A stretch of 64,000 nucleotides of DNA from Pseudomonas sp. MAG733B (GCF_036884845.1 NZ_CP145732.1:186001-250000); one strand, 5' to 3'; numbered from the stretch's first letter, positions 17,144-26,937 are shown. Notes: a model not told the origin generated them from the letters alone. A program made the numbers and translations.

Positions 17144-18199
17144 TTACTGAATCTCCTCAGGCTTCACGATCACCCAGTTCTTGTCCGCCGTCACCGGCAA
17201 CCCTTCCTTGGCCTGGGCCGCGGCATTCTTGGCCATCATGCCGTTAATCTGGGTCATGTATTTGTCCTTGCGGTTGACCCACAGGTGGATACCGCCCTTG
17301 GCCACGTCAACATCGTGGAACAACATGTAACCGTCGCTGGTTGGGGTGTCGCCGCCAACCAGTACCGGTTTTTTCCACTCGTCGATGTAGGTCAGGATCG
17401 CCGCGTGCTTGCCAGCCATCCAGGTCGCCGGGGTCCACAGGTATGGCGTCAGTTCGAGGCCGAGGTTGGCCTTCTCGTCATATTTGCCGGCGGTGATCTG
17501 TTTGCGCGCGGTGGTCAGTTCGCCGGTTTTTGGGTCCTTGAGCAGCAGCGACACACCGATCACGTTCTGCGGTTTGACGTTGTAGCCGTACTTCGGATCG
17601 GCCGCGACCATGCGCACCAGCTCTTCGGAGGCCGCGGTCATCACGTAGACCTCGATGCCGTTCTCCATCAGCTTGTTGTACAGCTCTTGCTGGCCGGTGA
17701 AGATTTTCGGCGGGTTGACGTCGAGCTTCTTGACCACGTCGCCTTCGTAATAAGTGGCCGGCACCGGTTTGCCAGATGCCATCATCTCGTCGACATAGCC
17801 CTTGAGTTCCTTGAGCGTGAAGCCGGAGAACACTTGCGCGACCCATGGATAGCAAACCATGTCGTCGACTTCGCAGAGGCGGTAGTAGTAGCTGAACAGG
17901 CTTTCCTTGTGGTCGGCGGTGTCCTTGAACGGCATCAGTTTCAGGGAGGGATCGAGCTTCTCGCGGGTGATCAGGCCCTTGTTCTCCATGAACGGCAGCA
18001 GCGACTCTTCGAGGTCGTAGCGGTAACTGGTGTTGTCCATGTCGAACACCGCGTAGTTACCTTTGTTGGCGTTGGCCGCGATCATAGCGTCCAGTGCCTT
18101 GGCCTGGTCGGCGGGCCAGTGTTTCAGATCCGTGGCGAGTACCTGACCGGCGAGGCCCAGGCAAAGTGCAGCGACCAGAAATTTCGGTGCGAACTTCAT
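17144..18199 (-). CDS. Periplasmic HAD phosphatase, phosphorylcholine phosphatase (PchP)-like
   Basis: 351 residues from ATG 18199, for which AAGGGA lies at normal distance; an ATG two codons upstream and a longer frame to 18289 are less likely. Residues 1-22 are a signal peptide. The HAD nucleophile motif DMDNT starts at Asp 53, which is mature residue ~31, the position reported for P. aeruginosa PchP. Motif III is present as GGDTPTSDG. PchP hydrolyses phosphorylcholine released from host or plant lipids. P. aeruginosa PchP is 349 residues. Assignment is by motif spacing and length; a related phosphatase of other specificity is possible. Confidence 0.78.
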   Translation of the reverse strand: MKFAPKFLVAALCLGLAGQVLATDLKHWPADQAKALDAMIAANANKGNYAVFDMDNTSYRYDLEESLLPFMENKGLITREKLDPSLKLMPFKDTADHKESLFSYYYRLCEVDDMVCYPWVAQVFSGFTLKELKGYVDEMMASGKPVPATYYEGDVVKKLDVNPPKIFTGQQELYNKLMENGIEVYVMTAASEELVRMVAADPKYGYNVKPQNVIGVSLLLKDPKTGELTTARKQITAGKYDEKANLGLELTPYLWTPATWMAGKHAAILTYIDEWKKPVLVGGDTPTSDGYMLFHDVDVAKGGIHLWVNRKDKYMTQINGMMAKNAAAQAKEGLPVTADKNWVIVKPEEIQ

Positions 18200-18453
18200 C
18201 GGCATGCTTCCCTTATTGAAAGACCCTGATTGAAAGACATCGACGCTAACAAATAACTGTGACAGTCCTCGTCTGTCAGCGACCGCCAACGTACCCTTCG
18301 CGCCACGTGCATCCCCGAGAGCGACGCCGGCTTATTCCAAAAACGACAGTTACCAGACGTTTTCGGTATTAAATCATTGGAAATCAAGCTGTTAGGCTTA
18401 CCGGTTCGCAGCTGCCCCGGAAGGCAGTTGGCACATGTCTAATGGGAGTTCCA

Positions 18454-19845
18454 ATGAATCTGCCGCTGATTCTCAATCTGCTGGTGTTCCTCGCCCTGCT
18501 TTTCGGCCTGGCGCAAACCCGTCACACCAACTGGAGCCTGGCGAAAAAAGTCCTGCTCGCGCTGGTGTTGGGCGTGGCGTTCGGTGTTTCGTTGCACACG
18601 GTTTACGGTGCCGGAAACCCGGTGCTGAAAGCCTCGATCGGCTGGTTCGATCTGGTGGGCAACGGTTACGTGCAATTGCTGCAAATGATCGTGATCCCGC
18701 TGGTGTTCGCCTCGATCCTCAGCGCCGTGGCCCGTCTGCACAACGCGTCGTCGTTGGGCAAGATCAGCTTCCTGACCATCGGCACGCTGCTGTTCACCAC
18801 CGCCATCGCGGCGCTGATCGGCATCGGCCTGACCAACCTGTTCGGTCTGACCGCTGAAGGTCTGGTAGCCGGGACTCAGGAAATGGCGCGCCTGCAAACC
18901 ATCCAGACCGATTACGCGGGCAAGGTCGCCGACCTGAATGTGCCACAGCTGCTGCTGTCGTTCATCCCGCAAAACCCGTTCGCCGATCTGGCGCGGGCCA
19001 AGCCGACGTCGATCATCAGCGTGGTGATTTTCGCCGCGTTCCTGGGTATCGCTGCGCTGCAACTGCTCAAGGATGACGTGGAAAAAGGTCAGAAAGTGAT
19101 CAACGCCATCGACACCCTGCAAGCCTGGGTGATGCGTCTGGTGCGTCTGGTGATGAAGCTGACCCCGTACGGTGTATTGGCGCTGATGACCAAAGTGGTC
19201 GCGGGCTCCAACCTGCAAGACATCATCAAGCTCGGCAGTTTTGTGGTGGTGTCCTACCTCGGCCTCGGTCTGATGTTTGTGGTTCACGGCGTGCTGGTTT
19301 CGGCCGCCGGGATCAACCCGCTGCGCTTCTTCCGCAAGATCTGGCCGGTGCTGACGTTTGCCTTCACCAGCCGTTCGAGCGCTGCAACGATCCCGTTGAG
19401 CATCGAAGCGCAGACCAGCCGCTTGGGTATTCCGCAGTCCATCGCCAGTTTCGCCGCTTCGTTTGGCGCGACCATTGGCCAGAACGGTTGTGCGGGTCTG
19501 TACCCGGCGATGTTGGCGGTGATGGTCGCGCCGACCGTGGGCATCAATCCGCTCGACCCGTTGTGGATCGCGACGCTAGTGGCGATTGTGACGCTGAGTT
19601 CGGCCGGTGTGGCCGGGGTTGGCGGCGGTGCGACGTTTGCCGCGCTGATCGTGTTGCCGGCGATGGGCTTGCCGGTTTCGCTGGTGGCGTTGCTGATTTC
19701 CGTCGAGCCACTGATTGATATGGGGCGTACGGCGTTGAACGTCAGTGGGTCGATGACGGCGGGTGCGATTACCAGCCAGGTGATGCAGCAAACGGATAAA
19801 GCGTTGCTGGATGCGGATGAGCATTCGGAGTTGGCGCACGCTTAA
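18454..19845 (+). CDS. tcyP: L-cystine sodium/proton symporter TcyP
   Basis: 463 residues, exactly the E. coli TcyP (YdjN) length as I recall it. I chose ATG 18454 because GGGAG precedes it by ~5 bp. The DAACS fold is clear: [19 protein letters not shown] at the start, the serine-rich hairpin [15 protein letters not shown] at ~305-320, and [19 protein letters not shown] in the transport core. It imports cystine and possibly related sulfur amino acids. It stands alone with 254 bp upstream and a REP pair downstream. Confidence 0.9.
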   Translation: MNLPLILNLLVFLALLFGLAQTRHTNWSLAKKVLLALVLGVAFGVSLHTVYGAGNPVLKASIGWFDLVGNGYVQLLQMIVIPLVFASILSAVARLHNASSLGKISFLTIGTLLFTTAIAALIGIGLTNLFGLTAEGLVAGTQEMARLQTIQTDYAGKVADLNVPQLLLSFIPQNPFADLARAKPTSIISVVIFAAFLGIAALQLLKDDVEKGQKVINAIDTLQAWVMRLVRLVMKLTPYGVLALMTKVVAGSNLQDIIKLGSFVVVSYLGLGLMFVVHGVLVSAAGINPLRFFRKIWPVLTFAFTSRSSAATIPLSIEAQTSRLGIPQSIASFAASFGATIGQNGCAGLYPAMLAVMVAPTVGINPLDPLWIATLVAIVTLSSAGVAGVGGGATFAALIVLPAMGLPVSLVALLISVEPLIDMGRTALNVSGSMTAGAITSQVMQQTDKALLDADEHSELAHA

Positions 19846-19865
19846 ATTCTTTAGCGTCTGATCTG

Positions 19866-19964
19866 GCCTCATCGCCAGCAGGCTGGCTCCCACAGGGATT
19901 TTGGGTGTTCACACAATCTGTGTTTCACCTCAAACCCACTGTGGGAGCCAGCCTGCTGGCGATG
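19866..19964. repeat. REP-type inverted pair (CGCCAGCAGGCTGGCTCCCACA class)
   Basis: The left arm CATCGCCAGCAGGCTGGCTC pairs perfectly with the right arm GAGCCAGCCTGCTGGCGATG across a ~60-bp centre. It lies between convergent tcyP and folA. Confidence 0.9.
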
Positions 19965-19967
19965 TTT

Positions 19968-20480
19968 TTAAGCTTTTTCCCAGACTTCGAAGTTGTACGC
20001 TGGCTTGTCATCAACCGCCGGATTTTCGATATTGGAAACCAGTTTCCATTCGTTCAAATCAAACTCCGGAAACCACGCATCCCCCTCCGGGCTCAGCGCC
20101 ACGCGGGTCAAATACAAGCGATCAGCCTGCGCCAACCCTTGCGCATACAACTGCGCCCCGCCAATCAGCATCAGCTCATCGACGCCCTGCTCCTTCGCCC
20201 ATTCCTCGGCGCGAACCACCGCAGCTTCCAGCGACGGATAAACCTCCGCGCCTTCGAGCAGCAGGTCCGCCTGACGGCTGACCACGATGTTCAAGCGGCC
20301 CGGCAGTGGACGACCGAGGGAATCCCAGGTCTTGCGACCCATGATGATCGGCTTTCCAAGCGTGGTGGCCTTGAAGTATTTGAAGTCCCCCGGCAGGTGC
20401 CAGGGCATGCTGTTGTCGACGCCGATCACACGGTTTTCACCGAGGGCTGCGATCAGGCTGAGGGGGAGTGATTTAGTCAT
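19968..20480 (-). CDS. folA: Dihydrofolate reductase
   Basis: 170 residues from ATG 20480; the open frame upstream to 20546 is not part of the family. Diagnostic blocks are SLIAALGENRVIGVDNSMPW, LPGDFKYFKATT, IIMGRKTWDSLGRPLPGR and the substrate/cofactor loop LMLIGGAQLYAQG. Catalytic acid is the Asp of the LPGDFKYFK helix. It makes tetrahydrofolate from dihydrofolate with NADPH, resupplying the folate that ThyA (12 kb away) oxidises. The gene is divergent from the DUF2868 gene, with 85 bp between starts. Confidence 0.97.
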   Translation of the reverse strand: MTKSLPLSLIAALGENRVIGVDNSMPWHLPGDFKYFKATTLGKPIIMGRKTWDSLGRPLPGRLNIVVSRQADLLLEGAEVYPSLEAAVVRAEEWAKEQGVDELMLIGGAQLYAQGLAQADRLYLTRVALSPEGDAWFPEFDLNEWKLVSNIENPAVDDKPAYNFEVWEKA

Positions 20481-20565
20481 GTCCGCGAGGATACCAGAGC
20501 CTCGCTTTCGCCGATAAGCGCCACAACGGTTATGCTCACAGCTCATTTAAGCGACGGGATGCCGC

Positions 20566-21936
20566 GTGACTGAACTGAATAACCTCTGGCTGACAGAAAC
20601 CATCCGCCTGCGCGAAGAGCACGCCGGCCCTCTGGAAGATCTGGAAGCCAACCGACTGGCCCGCAGCGCGGGCGGTGATTTGCCGACGCGCATTCAGCGC
20701 CGTGCCCTGTGGCTGGCGGAACGCGATGGTTTGAGCGACGCACTCAAACACTGGCTGCAAGGCGCGCGACTGGCACTGATCGTAATGGCAGTGCTGGCCG
20801 TGGTCAGTGGCGCGGGCCTTGCCTTTGCCGCAATGGGCGACGGCCTGCACCCGGTGAATGTGTTTTGGGCCTTGGGCAGCCTGCTCGGGCTCAATCTGAT
20901 TCTATTGTTGAGCTGGGCGCTGGGGCTGGTGTTTGCGGGTGAACACGGCGCCAGCCTCGGGCGCTTGTGGTTGTGGCTGAGTGAAAAATTCGCCCGGGAT
21001 GCCAAAGCCGCGCAACTGGCGCCGGCCCTGCTGCTGTTGCTGCAACGGCAGAAGCTCAATCGCTGGGCCATCGGCGCGCTGGTCAACAGCCTGTGGTTGC
21101 TGGCGATGGTCAGCGCGCTGGTAATCCTGCTGACGCTGATGGCGACCCGGCGCTATGGCTTCGTCTGGGAAACCACGATCCTCAGCGCCGACACCTTTAT
21201 TGCCGTGACCCAGGCACTCGGCGCACTGCCGGCCCTCCTCGGCTTCAGCGTGCCGACCGAGGAAATGATCCGCGCCAGTGGCGATGCCGCACTGAACATC
21301 GAAAGTGCCCGACAGGCCTGGGCCACATGGCTGGTGGGCGTGCTGCTGGTATACGGCGTGGTGCCGCGCTTGTTGCTCGCCATGTTTTGCCTATGGCGCT
21401 GGACATCCGGCAAAGCGGCCCTGCATCTGGATTTGAACCTGCCAGGCTATGCGCAACTGCGCGAACGGTTGATGCCTACCAGTGAGCGTCTCGGCGTCAG
21501 CGATGCCGCGCCGGAGCAACTTCATCGCGTGGAAAGCGGCGTCAGTGAACAGCAAAGCGATGGCGCGCTGTTGGTCGCCATCGAACTGGACGATGATCGC
21601 CCGTGGCCACCGCAACTGCCGAAAAACATCAGCAACGCCGGCATCCTCGACAGCCGTGAATCGCGGAACAAATTGCTCGAACAGCTGAGTCGTTTTCCTC
21701 CGGCGCGGCTGGCCATTGCGTGCGATCCACGGCGCTCGCCGGATCGCGGCAGCCTTGCATTGATCGCCGAACTGGCCCGCAGCGCCAGCGCCACCCGTGT
21801 GTGGTTGCTGCAAGCACCGCCCGGCGAAGCGCTGGACGCGGACCGTCTCGGCGATTGGCATGTGGCGTTGCAACAGCTGGAGCTGCCGTTCGCCGATTGC
21901 GCACCGATGAACTGGCTGGAGACGGGTCATGACTGA
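20566..21936 (+). CDS. DUF2868 integral membrane protein
   Basis: 456 residues starting at GTG 20566. The N-terminal ~60 residues are soluble. Four hydrophobic segments follow at ~66-88, ~97-122, ~165-190 and ~255-280. A soluble C-terminal domain (~290-456) contains a conserved-looking AIACDPRRSPDRGSLALIAE stretch. It matches my memory of DUF2868, a family with no assigned function that is found next to DUF3482 GTPases. The stop overlaps the GTPase start by 8 bp, so the two proteins are translationally coupled and probably form a membrane complex. No enzyme motif is visible. Confidence 0.8.
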   Translation: MTELNNLWLTETIRLREEHAGPLEDLEANRLARSAGGDLPTRIQRRALWLAERDGLSDALKHWLQGARLALIVMAVLAVVSGAGLAFAAMGDGLHPVNVFWALGSLLGLNLILLLSWALGLVFAGEHGASLGRLWLWLSEKFARDAKAAQLAPALLLLLQRQKLNRWAIGALVNSLWLLAMVSALVILLTLMATRRYGFVWETTILSADTFIAVTQALGALPALLGFSVPTEEMIRASGDAALNIESARQAWATWLVGVLLVYGVVPRLLLAMFCLWRWTSGKAALHLDLNLPGYAQLRERLMPTSERLGVSDAAPEQLHRVESGVSEQQSDGALLVAIELDDDRPWPPQLPKNISNAGILDSRESRNKLLEQLSRFPPARLAIACDPRRSPDRGSLALIAELARSASATRVWLLQAPPGEALDADRLGDWHVALQQLELPFADCAPMNWLETGHD

Positions 21937-23305
21937 CGCCAACAAGCAGCCTCTGAAACTCGCCGTCGTCGGCCACACCAACGTCGGCAAAACCTCACTC
22001 TTGCGCACCCTGACCCGCGATGTCGGCTTCGGCGAAGTGTCCCACCGTCCCAGCACCACGCGGCATGTCGAAGGCGCGCGGCTGTCGGTGGACGGCGAGC
22101 CGTTGCTCGACCTCTACGACACGCCCGGCCTGGAAGACGCCATCGCCCTGCTCGATTACCTCGAACGCCTGGAGCGTCCGGGCGAACGCCTCGACGGTCC
22201 GGCGCGGCTAGCTCGTTTCCTCGATGGCAGTGAAGCGCGACAGCGTTTCGAGCAGGAAGCCAAAGTCCTGCGCCAATTGCTGGCCTCGGATGCCGGGCTC
22301 TACGTGATCGACGCCCGGGAGCCGGTGCTGGCCAAGTATCGCGATGAGCTGGAAGTGTTGGCCAGTTGCGGTAAACCGCTGCTGCCGGTGCTGAATTTCG
22401 TCAGCAGCACCAACCATCGCGAACCGGCATGGCGTGAAGCGCTGGCGCGGCTGGGTCTGCATGCACTGGTGCGATTCGACAGCGTCGCGCCGCCAGAGGA
22501 TGGCGAGCGCCGCCTCTATGAAAGCCTCGCCCTGCTTCTGGAAACCGCGCGACCGCAACTGGAACGCCTGATCGCCGATCAACAGGCACAACGCCTGGCC
22601 CGCCAAGAAAGCGCTGCGCGGTTGATCGCCGAATTGTTGATCGATTGCGCGGCCTGCCGACGCAGCGTGGTCAGCGATGCCGAACAGGAACAGCAAGCGA
22701 TCAGCGAACTGCGCAAATCCGTACGTCAACGAGAGCAGCGCTGCGTGGAAGCGTTGCTCAAGCTCTACGCCTTCCGCCCACAGGATGCCGCAGCCAGCGA
22801 TTTGCCGCTGCTTGATGGTCGTTGGGGCGATGACTTGTTCAACCCGGAAACCCTCAAGCAACTGGGCGTGCGGGTCGGCGGTGGTATCGCCGCAGGTGCC
22901 GCTGCCGGAGCCGGGGTGGATTTGCTGGTCGGTGGCATCACCCTCGGCGCCGCCGCACTGGCTGGAGCGATTGCCGGCGGCGCCCTGCAAACTGCGCGCA
23001 GTTATGGCAGCCGCTTGCTGGGCAAGATCAAGGGCCAGCGTGAACTGACCGTCGATGACAACGTGCTGCGACTGTTGGCGCTGCGCCAACGGCAATTGCT
23101 GCAAGCGCTGGAGGCCCGTGGGCATGCGGCGATGGACAGCATTCAGGTGGCCACGCCGCAAGACAAGGGCTGGCGCGAAGGCAAGTTGCCCGAAGCGCTA
23201 AGCAAGGCGCGGGCGCATCCGCAGTGGTCGTCGCTCAATCCGCATCCGAAGTTGAATCAGGCGGAGCGGCAGGAGCAGGTTGAGTCTTTGGCTACAGTTT
23301 TGTAG
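21929..23305 (+). CDS. DUF3482 membrane-associated GTPase (Era/TrmE-like G domain)
   Basis: 458 residues. The G1 P-loop is GHTNVGKTS (15-23), G2 region PSTTRHVEG, and G3 DTPGLED near 66. The G4 position reads LNFVSS instead of NKxD, so guanine recognition is non-canonical. After a helical middle region, a glycine-zipper-like hydrophobic segment at ~310-350 (GGGIAAGAAAGAGVDLLVGG) suggests membrane insertion or association. A DUF3482 C-terminal domain completes the protein. It overlaps the DUF2868 gene by 8 bp. Biological role is unknown; a dynamin- or Era-like membrane or stress function is only a guess. Confidence 0.82.
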   Translation: MTDANKQPLKLAVVGHTNVGKTSLLRTLTRDVGFGEVSHRPSTTRHVEGARLSVDGEPLLDLYDTPGLEDAIALLDYLERLERPGERLDGPARLARFLDGSEARQRFEQEAKVLRQLLASDAGLYVIDAREPVLAKYRDELEVLASCGKPLLPVLNFVSSTNHREPAWREALARLGLHALVRFDSVAPPEDGERRLYESLALLLETARPQLERLIADQQAQRLARQESAARLIAELLIDCAACRRSVVSDAEQEQQAISELRKSVRQREQRCVEALLKLYAFRPQDAAASDLPLLDGRWGDDLFNPETLKQLGVRVGGGIAAGAAAGAGVDLLVGGITLGAAALAGAIAGGALQTARSYGSRLLGKIKGQRELTVDDNVLRLLALRQRQLLQALEARGHAAMDSIQVATPQDKGWREGKLPEALSKARAHPQWSSLNPHPKLNQAERQEQVESLATVL

Positions 23306-23316
23306 CGTCTGATTGG

Positions 23317-23412
23317 GCCCTATCGCTGGCAAGCCAGCTCCCACAGGGTTTTCTGGTGCACACGAGATCTGTGGCACCAAAAATCCTTGTGGGAGCTGGC
23401 TTGCCAGCGATG
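23317..23412. repeat. REP-type inverted pair (TCGCTGGCAAGCCAGCTCCCACA class)
   Basis: The left arm ATCGCTGGCAAGCCAGCTCC pairs with the right arm GGAGCTGGCTTGCCAGCGAT around a ~50-bp centre, between the convergent GTPase and HD-oxygenase genes. Confidence 0.9.
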
Positions 23413-23433
23413 GCAGCGACTCGATTTAAAGGC

Positions 23434-23991
23434 TCACGCTGCCAACAACCGCACCGCTTTGTCCTTCAACACCGCCAGATCAATCACCGGCACGTGCATC
23501 TCTTTCGCCAATTCATCCCACTGGCGCATGCGCAAACTGACTTCACACAGCGGGTCTTTTTCGAACGCCTCGGCCTCTTCAGCTGTCATCACCCCACCCT
23601 GATACTCCAGGGTCCGGCGACTGGCTTCGCTCAACCGCTCGTAGTAACCAGGCTCCTTGAGCGTCAGATAACGCTTGGCTTGCACGTGGTATTCGACCAG
23701 CCGCGCCATGCGTTCGCTGAAGCCGGCGCGGCGCAGGTAATCCGCACCCAGGCGCTCATGACTAACCACACCGAAGCCGCCCATGTTCTCGGCGCTTTCG
23801 GCACAGATATGCCCGATGTCATGGAAGAACGCGGCCAGCACCACTTCATCATCGAAACCTTCGGCCATGGCCAGTTCGGCAGCCTGGGACATGTGCTCGA
23901 TCTGCGACACCGGCTCGCCGATGTAATCGTCGGCGCCGAAGCGTTCGTATAGTCCGAATACTTCGGCGATCACTTGTTCGTTGCGGTCCAT
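23434..23991 (-). CDS. phnZ: PhnZ-like HD-domain diiron oxygenase for phosphonate cleavage
   Basis: 185 residues. Every residue I recall as a metal ligand of PhnZ has a counterpart: His33, His57-Asp58 (FFHDIGH), His78 (SHERLGAD), His102 (YHVQAKRYL) and Asp159 (RQWDELAK). The substrate-contact Tyr23 and Glu26 (YIGEPVSQIEH) and Lys106 are also present. PhnZ uses O2 to split 2-amino-1-hydroxyethylphosphonate to glycine and phosphate. The gene follows the aminoethylphosphonate ABC genes on the same strand, 156 bp after the binding protein with a REP pair between. The hydroxylase PhnY that normally supplies the substrate is not in this window. Confidence 0.82.
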   Translation of the reverse strand: MDRNEQVIAEVFGLYERFGADDYIGEPVSQIEHMSQAAELAMAEGFDDEVVLAAFFHDIGHICAESAENMGGFGVVSHERLGADYLRRAGFSERMARLVEYHVQAKRYLTLKEPGYYERLSEASRRTLEYQGGVMTAEEAEAFEKDPLCEVSLRMRQWDELAKEMHVPVIDLAVLKDKAVRLLAA

Positions 23992-24030
23992 CAGAAGTCT
24001 CCCGATAAAATTCTGCCGGTTTTGGAATCG

Positions 24031-24124
24031 CTATCGCGGGCAAGCCTTGCTCCTACAAGTTATGCGTCGATCGCGAAATTTCATACGACGCAAATACTGT
24101 AGGAGCAAGGCTTGCCCGCGATGA
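24031..24124. repeat. REP-type inverted pair (TCGCGGGCAAGCCTTGCTCCTACA class)
   Basis: The left arm CTATCGCGGGCAAGCCTTGC pairs with the right arm GCAAGGCTTGCCCGCGATGA across ~50 bp. It is inside the phn gene block, between the binding-protein gene and the HD-oxygenase gene, so it may reduce read-through or stabilise the upstream message. Confidence 0.88.
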
Positions 24125-24147
24125 GGCCCTGTCAGCCGATAAAGATC

Positions 24148-25173
24148 TTATTTGGCCGCCACTTTCTCCGACTTGCCGTCATAACGCTTGCGCCATTCGG
24201 TCAGGATCTCGTCGCGATTCTTCGAGGCCCACGCAAAGTCGTTCTTGATCAAACGCTGCTCGTAGTCGGCTGGTAGTTCGGTCTGCGGTTTGGCAATGCC
24301 CGGCTGCGCAAGCACAGCGAAGTTCTCTTTGTAGAGCTCCATCGCCTCTGGACTGGCCGAGAAGTCAGCCAGTTTCTTCGCCGCTTCTTCGTGGGCAGTG
24401 CCTTTGATCACGGCAGTCGCTTCGATCTCCCAGCCCAGGCCTTCCTTCGGCAGGATGATGTCCAGCGGCGCGCCTTGGCGCTTCAACTGAACGGCCGGGT
24501 ATTCGAAGGAAATACCGATCGGGAATTCGCCAGCGGCCGCCAGTTTGCATGGCTTGGAACCGGAGTGAACGTACTGGCCGATGTTCTGGTGCAGGCCATC
24601 CATGTAGGCCCAACCCTGCTTCTCGCCGAAGGTTTGCAGCCAGGCGCTGACGTCGAGGAACCCGGTACCGGACGACGCCGGGTTCGGCATGACGATCTTG
24701 CCCTTGTACTCAGGCTTGGTCAGGTCTTGCCAGCTCACGGGTTTGGTCAGGCCCTGCTTCTCGGCTTCGACGGTGTTGAAGCAAATGGTTGCAGCCCAGA
24801 CGTCCATGCCGACCCAGGCTGGCGGGTTGGCGGCGTCGCGGTAGTTAGCGCCGATTTTGCCCAGGTCTTTCGGTGCGTAGCTTTGCAGCATGCCTTGCTG
24901 ATCGAGAATCGCCAGGCTGGAAGCGGCCAGGCCCCACACGGCGTCAGCCTGCGGACGGGCTTTTTCGGCCAGCAGTTTGGCGGTGATGATGCCGGTGGAA
25001 TCGCGCACCCACTTGATTTCGACGTCCGGATTGGCCTTCTCGAAAGCTTCTTTATAGGTCTTCAGTTGCTCGGCTTCGAGGGCGGTGTACACCGTCAACT
25101 CGGTTTTCGCCGCAAAGGCGTTCAGGCTGAAAGCGGTGAGGACAGCAGCGGCCAGGGCCATAGGCTTGAACAT
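24148..25173 (-). CDS. 2-aminoethylphosphonate ABC transporter, periplasmic binding protein
   Basis: 341 residues with a signal peptide at ~1-22 (AAVLTAFSLNAFAA). The mature protein is an iron/thiamine-type (family 1) extracellular binding protein: TELTVYTALEAEQL, DSTGIITAKLLAEK, ADAVWGLAASSLA. Placement beside a fused permease, an ATPase and a PhnZ-like enzyme fits the putative aminoethylphosphonate transporter family, and Fe3+ or thiamine import is the main alternative. It follows the permease by 39 bp and belongs to the same operon. Confidence 0.8.
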   Translation of the reverse strand: MFKPMALAAAVLTAFSLNAFAAKTELTVYTALEAEQLKTYKEAFEKANPDVEIKWVRDSTGIITAKLLAEKARPQADAVWGLAASSLAILDQQGMLQSYAPKDLGKIGANYRDAANPPAWVGMDVWAATICFNTVEAEKQGLTKPVSWQDLTKPEYKGKIVMPNPASSGTGFLDVSAWLQTFGEKQGWAYMDGLHQNIGQYVHSGSKPCKLAAAGEFPIGISFEYPAVQLKRQGAPLDIILPKEGLGWEIEATAVIKGTAHEEAAKKLADFSASPEAMELYKENFAVLAQPGIAKPQTELPADYEQRLIKNDFAWASKNRDEILTEWRKRYDGKSEKVAAK

Positions 25174-25212
25174 GATCTTTTCCTGTTTTTTGAGTTGAGG
25201 GGTTGTGCAGAT

Positions 25213-26937
25213 TCAATGACCGGGCGCGGTCTGCCGCCAGGCCTGTGAGCGGCGCAGCAAACCGCGCGAGGCCCAGGCCAGCAGCAGGGACACGCCCGCC
25301 GAGGTGAACAGAATCAGGGTCGACATCGCCGCCGCGCCGCCGACGTTGCCGGCATCGTCCATGTTCAGCACCGCCACCGCCGCGAGGATGGTGTCGGGGC
25401 TGTAGAGGAAGATCGCCGCCGAAACGGTGGTCATGGCCGAGACGAACAGGTAGCGCACGATGTCCAGCAGCGCCGGAAGGCAAATCGGCACGGTGACGCG
25501 CCAGTAGTGGCGGTACAGCGGCGCCTTGAGCGACAGCGCGGCGGCTTCGAACTCGGCGTCGAGTTGGCGCAGCGCAGTGGTGGCGGTCATTTGCGCGGTG
25601 GTCAAATAGTGAGCAATGGTGCAGACCACCAGCAGGGTCATGGTTCCGTAAAGCACGTGCAGCGGGTTGCCGGTGAGGTTGAAGAAGAAGACATAACCCA
25701 AACCCAGCACCAGACCCGGTACCGCCATCGGTACGAAACTGAGCATGCGCAGTGTCAGATTCAGCCCACGCTGGCCCTTGGTTTTTTCCATCAGGTAGGC
25801 GCCGGTGAAGATCAACACGCTGCCGATCAACGCCGTGCACAACGCCATCTTCACGCTGTTGCCGTAGGCCAGCCAGCCACCGCCGGCGGTATCGTTGAAC
25901 TGGTAATGGTTGAGCGACAGCGACAGGTTGTACGGCCAGAACTTCACCAGGGACGAGAACACCGCCATGCCGAACACCAGCAGCAACGTGGCGCAGATCA
26001 GCAGCACGATGGTCAGGTAGCACCCGTCGCGCAGCTTCGATGGCAGCGGTTTGAACACTTGCGCACGACCGCTCATGGAGTCGCCGTGGCGCCGACGCAA
26101 CCAGGCATCGACCCCGAAGCTGAACAGCGCCGGCAGCAACAACACCATGCCGATCAACGCGCCGCGACCGAATTGTTGCTGGCCGACCACCGCCTTGTAG
26201 GCTTCCAGCGCCAGCACTTGATAATCGCCCCCGACCACCACGGGCACGCCGAAGTCGGTGATGGTCAAGGTGAACACCAGACAGAACGCGGCGAAAACAG
26301 CCTGACGCGTCGCCGGCCAGGTGATGCTGCGGAAGGCTTTTGCAGGACTGGCGCCCATGCTCGAAGCGGCATCGAACAGTCGCGCATCCGCCAGGGACAG
26401 CGCCGACAGCAAAATCATCAAGGCGTGTGGAAAGGTGTAGATCACCTCGCCGAGCACAATGCCCCAGAAGCCATAGATGTTGTCCGAGACCAGCCCGCGC
26501 AACATGCCCTGATTGCCGAATAGGTAAACCAGTGCAATCCCCGGCAACATCGACGGCGCCATCAATGGCAGCAGCGAAATACCACGCCAGATACCTTTGC
26601 CCGGAATCAACGTGCGTTGCAGTGCGTAGGCAAACAGGTAAGCCAGCGGTACGACGATGGCCGCGACGCTGAGGGAAACCTTCAGGCTGTTACCCAGCAA
26701 CCAGTGGAAATTGTCGCTGCTCACCAGTTCCTTCGCCGCGAGCCAGCCCCCACCCTGCCCGGCCTCGGAACTGAAGCCACGCCAGAAGATCGCCAACAAC
26801 GGCATCAACACGGCGACACCGAGCAACACCAGCAAGAGGACTTTGCCGCCGACCACGAAGATCCGGTCACCGATCTCGGCGCGGGAAATCTGCCGAGCTT
26901 GCTTGTGCGGGATCGGCAGCGCGATGTTCGCGCTCAT
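25213..26937 (-). CDS. 2-aminoethylphosphonate ABC transporter, fused permease
   Basis: 574 residues with about 12 membrane spans, made of two fused binding-protein-dependent permease domains. EAA-like loops are visible as AASSMGASPAKAFRSITWP in the first half and AALSLKAPLYRHYWRVTVP in the second. The two-in-one layout is typical of the Fe3+/thiamine/aminoethylphosphonate group. Its ATG overlaps the TGA of the ATPase gene (26935-26939), so translation is coupled. It sits in the inner membrane and passes substrate from the binding protein. Confidence 0.85.
   Translation of the reverse strand: MSANIALPIPHKQARQISRAEIGDRIFVVGGKVLLLVLLGVAVLMPLLAIFWRGFSSEAGQGGGWLAAKELVSSDNFHWLLGNSLKVSLSVAAIVVPLAYLFAYALQRTLIPGKGIWRGISLLPLMAPSMLPGIALVYLFGNQGMLRGLVSDNIYGFWGIVLGEVIYTFPHALMILLSALSLADARLFDAASSMGASPAKAFRSITWPATRQAVFAAFCLVFTLTITDFGVPVVVGGDYQVLALEAYKAVVGQQQFGRGALIGMVLLLPALFSFGVDAWLRRRHGDSMSGRAQVFKPLPSKLRDGCYLTIVLLICATLLLVFGMAVFSSLVKFWPYNLSLSLNHYQFNDTAGGGWLAYGNSVKMALCTALIGSVLIFTGAYLMEKTKGQRGLNLTLRMLSFVPMAVPGLVLGLGYVFFFNLTGNPLHVLYGTMTLLVVCTIAHYLTTAQMTATTALRQLDAEFEAAALSLKAPLYRHYWRVTVPICLPALLDIVRYLFVSAMTTVSAAIFLYSPDTILAAVAVLNMDDAGNVGGAAAMSTLILFTSAGVSLLLAWASRGLLRRSQAWRQTAPGH

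Noticed and set aside
17144..18199. HAD protein considered as acid phosphatase of class B or C
   Set aside because: DMDNT at mature position ~31, GDTPTSD as motif III and 351-residue length fit the phosphorylcholine phosphatase family better.
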